From positions 142,469 through 206,468 of the forward strand of contig NZ_JADQBZ010000011.1 in assembly GCF_016278365.1 (NCBI RefSeq): a DNA stretch of 64,000 nucleotides, read 5' to 3'. The notes under the pieces were generated by a model. That model worked only from the letters and a program-made list of their open reading frames with translations, had not been told where the DNA came from and did not search any database. The translations under genes were made by a program, and so were the position numbers. The DNA comes from Methanolobus sp. GTDB taxonomy: Archaea > Halobacteriota > Methanosarcinia > Methanosarcinales > Methanosarcinaceae. How positions within the stretch are numbered: position 1 is the stretch's first letter; each line of letters starts with the position of its first letter. Below are positions 44,901 through 52,548 of the stretch, one piece after another.

Positions 44901-47113
44901 ACCTTACACTTGAACTGGGGCTTGACAGTCATGTTGACATGAGCCTTGCCCAGGATGAAGCAACTGTTGGTCTGTTCCTGGAAGAGCTTACTGATGTACT
45001 CTATGAGCTCAGGAGCCTGTCCATGCCATACGGCCTGCACATACTCGGAGAGGCGCCGGAAGGAGAGGCACTTGTCGGGATGGTCAACTCCATGCTGGGC
45101 AGCGGATTTGCAGAAAAGGTGGCCGTGTATAATGAATCAGATTCGGCATACTACGACCTGCTCTCAAAGGTGCTCCTGGAGGGAGAGAGTGTTACTGACG
45201 CACAGGTGCAGGTACTGGACACTACTTCCACAGATATCGAAGCCTACCTGAACACTGCGATCAATTACACAGAACTGCTCTCAGAAACTGAAAATGAGAT
45301 CCAGCAGGTCCTGAAAGCCATGAACGGCGAGTTCATCAGGCCAAACCTGGGCGGCGACCCTGTGCTCCGCTCCGAGACACTTCCTTCGGGCAGCAACTTC
45401 TACGCTTTTGACGAACAGCTCATTCCCACAAAGCAGGCGTGGCTGGAAGGAAAGGCACTTGTTGACCAATGGCTTGCAGAATATTATGCTGAGCACGGCG
45501 AGTATCCTACAAAAGTGGGATATATACTCTGGGCAGGAGAATCCACACGCCACCAGGGTATAATGGAGTCACAGATTCTTTATCTACTCGGTGTGGAGCC
45601 GGTCTGGAACGACAATAACGGCAAGGTAGAGGATGTCAAGATTATAGATTCCGCCGATCTTGGAAGACCTCGTATTGATGTAATCGTACAGATATCCGGC
45701 CTGTACCGGGACACTTTCCCGATGAAGGTGCAACTGATAGACAAGGCTGTAAGGCTTGCCTATGAGAATCGAGAGACCGATGTATATGATAACTATGTGG
45801 CCTTGAACACAGATACATTACAGGAGGTTCTGAACGAGACTATACAGGACGAGAACCTCTCATTGAATGTCTCACTGTTCAGGATATTCGGCCCTGCCGA
45901 CGGGAACTATGGAACCGGCATGGCAAATGCAGTATCTGCCAGCGACACATGGGAAGATAACGATGCATTGGCACAACTGTATATCAACAGGATGAGCTAT
46001 GTCTACGGCCAGAACATCTGGGGACAGAGCATATCCGAGTACATCAGGCAACAGACAGGCCTGACGATCGATATAGATAATAAGGTTGTCTTTGAGAATA
46101 ACCTGAACGGGACACAGGCCATATTCCATAGCAGAAGTTCCAACACATATGGTTCACTCGATACAGATGATTTCTACCAGTATCTGGGAGGACTCTACAA
46201 TGCTATTGAATATCTATCTGGCACCGCACCAGATGCTTATGTCGTGAACCTGCAGAATATGGGAGACCTGAAAGTGGAAACACTCCAAACCTATCTTGCA
46301 AACGAAATTTATGCAAGGTACTTCAACCCCACATGGATTAACGGAATGCAGCAGCATGGGTTTGAGGGTGCCAGACAAATGGAAGAATTCCTTGAGAATC
46401 TCTGGGGTTGGGAAGCCCTTAACCCGGATCTCATCAGTGATGATGTATGGAACAGAGTGTATGAGAACTACTTTGCCAATGGCGAGCTCAGCGACTGGCT
46501 GAAGGAGAACAATCCCCATGCTTATCAGGCCATGGTAGCTCGGATGACCGAAACTGCCAGGAAGGGAAACTGGAACGCTTCAGATGAAGTTTTAAAAAGC
46601 CTTGTGGCCGAGCAAGTTAGGGCAGTCATTGATAGTGGCGCCACATGTTGCCACCATACTTGTGGCAATTTACTTAACCAGGCATTTGTAGACGGAATTG
46701 CACAGGCGCTTGTTGAAACCGGACAAATTAGCCAAAATGAACTTGACATGTACAAGAAGATCATGCAGGAAGCTACGACTGAAACGACACCTACGACTAC
46801 AACAGAGAGACCATCCAGCTCATCTTCCAGCTCAAGCAGTATCGGAAAAGAGCTCAACATAGTAGAAACTGGCTCAGGCAACCAGACTTCCATGAGTGAA
46901 GCAGGAGCAGGTACTGATTTTGATAAGGATGTATCGATGAAGTCTCCTGTAAAGGACAACTACGTTGAAGGCTACGAGATGACAAGGGAAAGTGTCGCAC
47001 AGCCGGATAACAGCGGCCCCTCATTCTCAGGCTCTGACATAATAGCTTCAGTGCTTGTGCTTGCCGGAGTCGGGGCAGTGTATGTGGGATTCTGGAAGAG
47101 GAGGAAAATGTAA
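41924..47113 (+). CDS. Secreted, membrane-anchored CobN-like metallochelatase with N-terminal repeats
   Basis: About 1,729 residues from the ATG at 41924, which gives a clean signal peptide (MQVKSIVVLLLSLLLLASLA, cleavage after VSA); the upstream ATG at 41888 would bury it. Residues about 36-350 are three near-identical 105-residue repeats with a carboxypeptidase-regulatory-like strand pattern (NGEFILENI, GEYTLSG). The CobN/Mg-chelatase H core follows, with GRHGTVEWLPGKDFCLLSDE (near 892), VIYPYVMDGMGEGMQAKRR and IDHMIPP. A TCCHHTCG cluster lies near 1575, then a Thr/Ser-rich linker and a C-terminal helix (SDIIASVLVLAGVGAVYVGF) with basic RRKM. Cytoplasmic cobalamin CobN has no signal peptide or anchor. 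Context with ExbB-, DUF2149- and DUF2162-type genes resembles HmuS in bacteria. Confidence 0.88.
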   Translation: MQVKSIVVLLLSLLLLASLAAPVSADELKFVTNTTSNENGEFILTDIPNGNYTLSGIIWSTAMSGMWLTNAQEIAVENGQPVENIVMEMRKNTSIDHDAILSMLNRTTISGITVDKNRAIKPETQLILTDENGRFILNATSDENGEFILENITNGEYTLSGIIWSTAMSGMWLTNVQEITVKNGQLVEDIVMEMRKNTSIDHVAILSMLNRTTISGATVDKNGVIKPETQVLLTDEEGHFVFSATSDANGEFILENIMDGEYTLSGIIWSTAMNGMWLTNVQEITVENGQPVENIVMEMRKNTGIDHDAILSMLDRTTISGTTVDKNGAIKPGTQLVLMKKVKSSDSIPSNNATYLKVAIVTGYSSYDNELAASIERINANTGLNITSSYYITTKLPDDIDLSQMDMIYIVMVTQSAPKLQETIQQAIDNGALVIGSNTYLPESTYEVPSDFADLIVFKKYLSQYWSGGAADDENFDNLIFYLAKEYYDRTDLIVKEPTGLEGAIYHPAMTATPIEYFTADTQEYFNWYAIRTNGHAFDENAPTVGITFYKSYYPDDMEPVDKLIEGFEAKGVNVIACYGNADHSLDGYLNYSSQTKVDAVVSYHYRGNYFDIKGLGVPVINAVLNGYMNTSQWIETSTPLPVTNMLRIYGPEAEGMIDPIMIGAKETILVNNSTVEKYLVHEGQAQWLVDRTIAQANLGIKDEADKKVAIIYYNHGGGKDNIGASYLEVAPSIVNLLEGMADAGYDVDGSLIPNKTELVDLMVYQGRNVGTWAPGELDALVRTGKVVLLPESTYQVWFNELPEKRREEVIEMWGEAPGEIMVYTDGNGKQFIVIPTISLSENVILAPQPSRGWLENYDALYHDTELPPHHQYIAFYLWLQHEFDADVMVNMGRHGTVEWLPGKDFCLLSDEWPGLMVGDIPVIYPYVMDGMGEGMQAKRRGNAVIIDHMIPPVISAGLYGNYSLLSSEITSYQTSVTEDESLRQAHLQKIVNLTLELGLDSHVDMSLAQDEATVGLFLEELTDVLYELRSLSMPYGLHILGEAPEGEALVGMVNSMLGSGFAEKVAVYNESDSAYYDLLSKVLLEGESVTDAQVQVLDTTSTDIEAYLNTAINYTELLSETENEIQQVLKAMNGEFIRPNLGGDPVLRSETLPSGSNFYAFDEQLIPTKQAWLEGKALVDQWLAEYYAEHGEYPTKVGYILWAGESTRHQGIMESQILYLLGVEPVWNDNNGKVEDVKIIDSADLGRPRIDVIVQISGLYRDTFPMKVQLIDKAVRLAYENRETDVYDNYVALNTDTLQEVLNETIQDENLSLNVSLFRIFGPADGNYGTGMANAVSASDTWEDNDALAQLYINRMSYVYGQNIWGQSISEYIRQQTGLTIDIDNKVVFENNLNGTQAIFHSRSSNTYGSLDTDDFYQYLGGLYNAIEYLSGTAPDAYVVNLQNMGDLKVETLQTYLANEIYARYFNPTWINGMQQHGFEGARQMEEFLENLWGWEALNPDLISDDVWNRVYENYFANGELSDWLKENNPHAYQAMVARMTETARKGNWNASDEVLKSLVAEQVRAVIDSGATCCHHTCGNLLNQAFVDGIAQALVETGQISQNELDMYKKIMQEATTETTPTTTTERPSSSSSSSSSIGKELNIVETGSGNQTSMSEAGAGTDFDKDVSMKSPVKDNYVEGYEMTRESVAQPDNSGPSFSGSDIIASVLVLAGVGAVYVGFWKRRKM
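42030..42945 (+). repeat. Three tandem 315-bp repeats in the cobN-like gene
   Basis: The segment AATAATATGGAGCAC recurs at 42091, 42406 and 42721, exactly 315 bases apart, and flanking sequence is nearly identical in each copy. The period is a whole number of codons (105 residues), so the protein repeats stay in frame. The third copy runs into the chelatase domain with slight divergence. Confidence 0.92.
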
Positions 47114-47125
47114 AATACACAAAGG

Positions 47126-47160
47126 AAACATGTCAGCAGAGCCTGACATGTTCTTATTTT
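47126..47160 (+). terminator. Hairpin terminator of the cobN-like gene
   Basis: A perfect 10-bp stem AACATGTCAG / CTGACATGTT (47126-47135 and 47142-47151) with a 6-base loop, followed by CTTATTTTC, starting 12 bases after the stop codon. The rest of the 303-base gap to 47417 holds no gene; a TATA-like TTTATATAC near 47338-47346 could serve the following protease. Confidence 0.75.
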
Positions 47161-47416
47161 CGAGAGATTGAAGACTTACTTCAGATTTATCATTTGATGC
47201 ATAGCCTTTAGCTTGGCTGTGTTATTTGTCTTTTTTACTTACGCCTATTATTGGTTATTCTTAGTAGGACCCATCTGAAACAATTCTACGAATTAAATAT
47301 TAGTATTACTATAGCTGATTTAAGATACATATCTAATTTTATATACGTTTAAATTCAGATATGTAAAGAGTTACGGACAAGTCCTGTAATGTCGACTAAA
47401 AACCGGAAGTCTGGCA

Positions 47417-50400
47417 ATGCACAAAAATGTACTATTCCTGTGGAGCCTAATAGTGCTCCTACTCATCATTCCAATCGCCGGGGGCGATGAAAATGACACA
47501 TCTGAAAACGATAATGCAAACATGATTCTTCTCAAAGCAGGCCCGATACATACAGATATTGTTTCTGTTGCCGGTGAGAAGGAAATTGAGGAGGCTCCTG
47601 CTGCATCCATTGCTTCTTACTCTGTTGACACGACAGAGACTGACGATAACCTTGGAAGTTACTATATTGTGCAGTTTGATGGACCAGTGCTTGAAGAATG
47701 GAAGAACGAACTTGCCGTGACCGGGGCTGCCCTGTTCTATTACGTCCCAAATAATGCTTTTGTCGTGAGAATGGATCCTGCACAGAAAGAACAGGTCGAT
47801 TCCCTTGATTTTGTGAAATGGACAGGGGAATACAGGGCACCATACAAACACCAGGTCAATACAGGAAAGGTCGCAACCTTGTCAATGTCCCCATCATCCT
47901 ATGATGCTGCAGACCTTATTGTACTTCTTTTTGACGAGAGCGAAAGCCGGAATATACTGGAAAAGATCATTTCCATGGATGCGGACATTGTGGAAAGTTC
48001 CCCTCGCATCCTGAGGGTAAGAATCACAAGGGACAGGATCAACGATCTTGCAGCCATCGAAGGCATCTGCTGGATCGAAGAATATGCAGTACCGGTCGTT
48101 TTCAATGACGTTGCCGCCGGTATAATCAACGTGAACCATGTCCACGAGAATTACAGGCTGAACGGTACAGGGCAAATAGTTGCAGTGTGCGATACGGGAC
48201 TGGATACAGGCGTCGATGATGAGTTCATTCATGAAGACATCAGGGGAAGGATTCGGGGCATTTTCGACCTTGTCGGCGATGGGGCTGGTGACCAGCATGG
48301 ACATGGCACACATGTGACAGGGTCTGTGCTCGGGAATGGGGCAAACTCTGGTGGACAGTATAAAGGTATGGCTCATGAGGCATTGCTTGTGTTCCAGGCT
48401 GCAGGTACAGCCGGGGGAGAGCTAACGGGCATCCCGGCGGACCTGAATTTACTTTTCCAGCAGGCATACAATCAAGGCGCAAGAATCCATACTAATAGTT
48501 GGGGTTACACCCATGACAGCGGGAACTATAGTCTTAACTCGTGGCAGGTTGACACATTCATGTGGAATAATCCTGACATGCTTATTCTTTTCGCAGCAGG
48601 CAACTATGGAGAGGATATCGATAAGAATGGTATAGTGGATTCCAATTCCATCACCCCTCCTGGAACATCAAAGAACTGTATTACCGTGGGTTCTTCGGAG
48701 AACAATAGATCTTCATTAAGCTCAACAACTTGGGGGAGCAATTATGGCTTTCCCATAAATAATGACATCAGGGCCAACAATATTGAAGGAATGGCTGCCT
48801 TCAGTAGCCGAGGACCAACAGACGATGTCAGGATAAAACCAGATATTGTTGCTCCTGGCACATATATAGCATCTACGAAATCCAGTCTCGCTACTGCCCT
48901 ATATAGCATGCCTGGTTATCCTGAATATGCATATTCGAGCGGTACCAGCATGGCCACTCCACTCGTTGCGGGAGCAGCAGCACTTGCGAGGCAGTATTAT
49001 ACCGAAATAGAAGATTTGCCAAGCCCGAGTGCCGCACTTATCAAAGCCACCCTGATCAACGGTGCCCATGATATGACCCCCGGACAATACGGGACAGGAA
49101 ATTACCAGGAGATTGTGGGCAGGCCTGATCATTCACAGGGCTGGGGCCGTGTTGACGTTGAGAATTCACTTTTCCCTGAGTATCCCAAGGTAACCGCATA
49201 CCATGACATGAGTGAAGGCCTGGTTACTTCACAAGCGTGGAGCGCAGACTACGGTTATATCAAAGATGGAGAGCCACTCAGAGCAACACTTGTGTGGACC
49301 GACTATCCGGGTTCTCCCGCTTCCGGGAAGGCACTTGTTAACGACCTTGACCTCACGGTGACAGGCTCTGGGAACACATACTACGGAAACGGGGCATCTG
49401 AATCGATCAATAACATCGAAGCAGTAGAGATAGAAAGTACTTCATCCGGCAGTTATCAATTTACAGTGACCGGGGAAAACATACCACAGGGACCACAACC
49501 CTTTGCACTGGTCCTTTCTTTCACCTGTGATAATAACTTGTTCCCGGCACATGACTCCTATACATCGGAAAGTATGGCCATAATAGCAACTGATGTTGTG
49601 CATCCGGGAGGAGTGAACTTAAGCTCTATAAACATGAAGATTAATGGTGCATCTGTATCTTACACGAATTCGGCCATAAATGACGGATACAGAATACAGC
49701 ATGATACTTCCGCCCCATACCAAAGCGGGGAATATAATGTGTCGGTGACGGCCTTTACAGCAAAAGGACAGCCGTTCTCATATAGATGGAAATTCAATGT
49801 GAACGCTGCACCTGTGACAGTGACAGGCATAACAGTAAAAGCAGCTCCTACAAAGATCACTTACATTGAAGGTGAGGAACTAAATGTTCAAGGCCTGATT
49901 ATAACTCTGCTCAAATCAGATTCAAGCACAGAAGATGTAATTTTTACTAACTTCAGCTCAAAAGGAATAACGGTGAATCCTGCAAACGGGACTGTCCTTG
50001 CAACAACCAACACATTGGTTACCATCACCCATACTGAAAGTGGGAAAAGCACTACACAGGCAATCACTGTGAATGCTTTACCTGTAACAGTGACAGAAAT
50101 AAAGGTGGAAACCGCTCCTACAAAAGTCACTTACACTGAAGGTGAGAAACTAGATGTTCAAGGCATGGTTATAACTCTGCTCAAATCAGATTCAAGCACA
50201 GAAGAGGTAGCGTTTGCAAATTTCAGCTCAAAAGGAATAACTGTTAATCCTGCAAACGGAACTGTCCTTGCAACAACCAGCACACTGATTAATATCTCCC
50301 ATACTGAAAGTGGGAAAAGCACAACACAGGCAATCACCGTTAATGCTGTAACAGTAACAGGAGTTTCGGTCAAGTCCACACCTGCAAAAGTGATATACAC

Positions 50401-52417
50401 TGAAGGAGATAATCTCAATTTGCAGGGTATGGTAATAACTCTTACCAGGTCAAATTCGGCTACAGAAGATGTAATTTTTACGGACTTCAGCTCAAAAGGA
50501 ATTATTGTAATTCCTGTAAATGGAACTGTCCTTGCAACAACCAACACACTGGTTACTATCACCCATACTGAAAGCGGGAAAAGCACGACACAGCTAATCA
50601 CTGTTAATACTGCACCAATAAAGGTTACATCGATCACCATAAACGGAGCAGGGAATGCTATGGCAGTAGAGAAGGGGAAAACACTGCAGATGTATGCAAC
50701 AGTGTCTCCTGCAAATGCAGCCAATAAGGACATCTCATGGTCAGTGATAAATGGAGCAGGAACGGCCACAATCAGTCAAACTGGACTGTTAACAGCAACA
50801 GGAGTTGGGACAGTAACTGTCAGAGCGACAGCTACTGATGGTTCGGGCATACTAGGCACTCTCAATGTTATGGTTACTGAAGTACCAGTGGTAGTAACTA
50901 ATATTTCAGTAAAGACAGCGCCCACTAAGCTAACCTACACAGAAGATGAAACTCTCAATCTACAGGGTTTGGTAATAACCCTCACCAAATCAAATTCAAG
51001 CACAGAAGAGGTAGCATTTGCAAACTTCAGTTCGAAAGGAATTGTTGTGACTCCTGCAAACGGAACTGTTCTTGCAACAATCAATAAATTGGTCACCATC
51101 ACCCATACTGAAAGTGGGAAAAGCACAACACAGGTAATTACTGTAAATGCTGTACCTGTAACAGTGACAGGAATAGTAGTAAAAACAGCTCCTACAAAAG
51201 TCACTTACACTGAAGGTGAAACTCTCAATTTACAGGGCATGGTAATAACCCTGCTAAAATCAAACTCAAGCACAGAAGATGTAGCGTTTGCAAACTTCAA
51301 TTCGAAGGGAATTGTTGTGGCTCCTGCAAGTGGAACTGTTCTCACAACATCCAATACAACGGTTACTATCACCCATAGTGAAAGCGAGAAAAATACAACA
51401 CAGGTGATCACTGTGAACGCTGTACCTGTAACAGTGACAGGCATAACAGTAAAAGCAGCTCCCACAAAATTAGTCTACACTGAAGGTGAAGCTCTCAATC
51501 TGCATGACATAATAATAACTCTTACCAGGTCAAATTCGGTTACAGAAGATGTAATTTTTACGGACTTCAGCTCAAAAGGAATTGTTGTGACTCCTGCAAA
51601 CGGAACTGTTCTTGCAACAACCAACACAATGGTAGCCATCGCCCATACTGAAAGCGGGAAAAGCACGACACAGGCAATCACCGTTAATGCTGTACAGTCC
51701 CCACCCCCAGCGACAAGTGGTGGTGGAGGCGGTGGGGGAGGTGGTTCCACCGGAGAAAAGACAGAGAATATATTATTGAAAGACGTAAGTTCAGTCTTTG
51801 TTGGCAAGGATGCAGTCAGGTTTGACTTCAAAAACCCTGGCAGCGACATACAGTATATAGAATATACCTCCCTGAAGAACTCGGGAACCATAACTGCAAC
51901 CATAGAGATGTTAAAGGATCGCTCTATCTTTGCCGTTTCGTCACCTGAGGGAACCGTGTACAGGCACGTAAATATATGGCTGGGGAAAAGCGGATATGCC
52001 ACCGAGGCAAACATTATTGATCCAGGGATTGTATTCAGAGTTGATAATAGTTGGATAAGCAGTAATAACATAGATCCGGCCTCTATTATTCTTAACAGGT
52101 ACAGTGACGGTACGTGGAGCAAACTGCCCACTGAACAGACAGGTTCGGACGCAGATTTCCTATACTTCAGGGCAGCAACGCCGGGATTTTCTCCATTTGC
52201 GATCACAGGTGAAAGCTTCGAAAATGAATCAATACTACATAGCACATCTGAGGCGCTGTTCTCAACAGACTCTCCAGAGAACAGAGTAGGTGCCTTGGAT
52301 GATTCCAGTGACCCAAAAGCAAATGGAGCTCAAGCCGAGAAAACATTGCCCGCTATTTCTGTTACTGTCACATTGATAATAGTTATCTTTGCCTGCTTCC
52401 TCCTTAGGAAGCAGTAA
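47417..52417 (+). CDS. Large secreted subtilase (S8) with Ig-like repeats and PGF-pre-PGF domain
   Basis: A 1,666-residue exported serine protease. The signal peptide is MHKNVLFLWSLIVLLLIIPI. A propeptide region (about 75-240) contains YYIVQFDGPVLEEWKNEL. The catalytic triad is D259 (AVCDTGLDTG), H299 (HGHGTHVTG) and S511 (SGTSMATPLVAG). A P-domain-like beta region follows to about residue 790. Six about-90-residue Ig-like repeats occupy roughly 799-1426, split three and three by one Big_2-type domain. A GGGGGGGGG linker leads to a PGF-pre-PGF domain (ATPGFSPFAITG) and a C-terminal helix (SVTVTLIIVIFACFLL). It should sit on the cell surface and digest proteins or process surface layers. A paralogue follows. 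Confidence 0.92.
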   Translation: MHKNVLFLWSLIVLLLIIPIAGGDENDTSENDNANMILLKAGPIHTDIVSVAGEKEIEEAPAASIASYSVDTTETDDNLGSYYIVQFDGPVLEEWKNELAVTGAALFYYVPNNAFVVRMDPAQKEQVDSLDFVKWTGEYRAPYKHQVNTGKVATLSMSPSSYDAADLIVLLFDESESRNILEKIISMDADIVESSPRILRVRITRDRINDLAAIEGICWIEEYAVPVVFNDVAAGIINVNHVHENYRLNGTGQIVAVCDTGLDTGVDDEFIHEDIRGRIRGIFDLVGDGAGDQHGHGTHVTGSVLGNGANSGGQYKGMAHEALLVFQAAGTAGGELTGIPADLNLLFQQAYNQGARIHTNSWGYTHDSGNYSLNSWQVDTFMWNNPDMLILFAAGNYGEDIDKNGIVDSNSITPPGTSKNCITVGSSENNRSSLSSTTWGSNYGFPINNDIRANNIEGMAAFSSRGPTDDVRIKPDIVAPGTYIASTKSSLATALYSMPGYPEYAYSSGTSMATPLVAGAAALARQYYTEIEDLPSPSAALIKATLINGAHDMTPGQYGTGNYQEIVGRPDHSQGWGRVDVENSLFPEYPKVTAYHDMSEGLVTSQAWSADYGYIKDGEPLRATLVWTDYPGSPASGKALVNDLDLTVTGSGNTYYGNGASESINNIEAVEIESTSSGSYQFTVTGENIPQGPQPFALVLSFTCDNNLFPAHDSYTSESMAIIATDVVHPGGVNLSSINMKINGASVSYTNSAINDGYRIQHDTSAPYQSGEYNVSVTAFTAKGQPFSYRWKFNVNAAPVTVTGITVKAAPTKITYIEGEELNVQGLIITLLKSDSSTEDVIFTNFSSKGITVNPANGTVLATTNTLVTITHTESGKSTTQAITVNALPVTVTEIKVETAPTKVTYTEGEKLDVQGMVITLLKSDSSTEEVAFANFSSKGITVNPANGTVLATTSTLINISHTESGKSTTQAITVNAVTVTGVSVKSTPAKVIYTEGDNLNLQGMVITLTRSNSATEDVIFTDFSSKGIIVIPVNGTVLATTNTLVTITHTESGKSTTQLITVNTAPIKVTSITINGAGNAMAVEKGKTLQMYATVSPANAANKDISWSVINGAGTATISQTGLLTATGVGTVTVRATATDGSGILGTLNVMVTEVPVVVTNISVKTAPTKLTYTEDETLNLQGLVITLTKSNSSTEEVAFANFSSKGIVVTPANGTVLATINKLVTITHTESGKSTTQVITVNAVPVTVTGIVVKTAPTKVTYTEGETLNLQGMVITLLKSNSSTEDVAFANFNSKGIVVAPASGTVLTTSNTTVTITHSESEKNTTQVITVNAVPVTVTGITVKAAPTKLVYTEGEALNLHDIIITLTRSNSVTEDVIFTDFSSKGIVVTPANGTVLATTNTMVAIAHTESGKSTTQAITVNAVQSPPPATSGGGGGGGGGSTGEKTENILLKDVSSVFVGKDAVRFDFKNPGSDIQYIEYTSLKNSGTITATIEMLKDRSIFAVSSPEGTVYRHVNIWLGKSGYATEANIIDPGIVFRVDNSWISSNNIDPASIILNRYSDGTWSKLPTEQTGSDADFLYFRAATPGFSPFAITGESFENESILHSTSEALFSTDSPENRVGALDDSSDPKANGAQAEKTLPAISVTVTLIIVIFACFLLRKQ
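49811..51694 (+). repeat. Six Ig-like repeats of about 270 bp inside the first subtilase
   Basis: Units begin near 49811, 50081, 50345, 50885, 51155 and 51425. Units 1, 4, 5 and 6 are about 270 bases, and unit 2 is 264. The start motif is VTVTGI-x-VKxAPTK and the end is TITHTESGKSTTQAITVNA. A different domain of about 270 bases (50612-50884; ISWSVINGAGTATISQTGLL) interrupts the series. Units are similar at DNA level, indicating recent duplication or recombination. Confidence 0.88.
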
Positions 52418-52494
52418 CTCTTTTTTTAACTTTTTCTCGCAGGTTCACTGCAGGACAGTATTACTTAGTTTGCAATATTAAGCAGCACAAATAA

Positions 52495-52514
52495 ATATAC
52501 TATTAATAGTATAT
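52495..52514 (+). promoter_or_regulatory. 20-bp perfect palindrome upstream of the second subtilase
   Basis: ATATACTATTAATAGTATAT reads the same on both strands. It lies immediately upstream of a TATA-like TTTAATATAC (52518-52527), which is about 26 bases from the ATG at 52549, so the mRNA may be leaderless. The palindrome is in the position of an operator or the BRE. Confidence 0.5.
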
Positions 52515-52548
52515 CTATTTTTAATATACAGTTCGTGGATGTAGGCTT

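Noticed and set aside
49660-52245. Series of valine-rich minus-strand frames
   Set aside because: Shadows of the Ig-like repeat array in the first subtilase; no start sites or family features.
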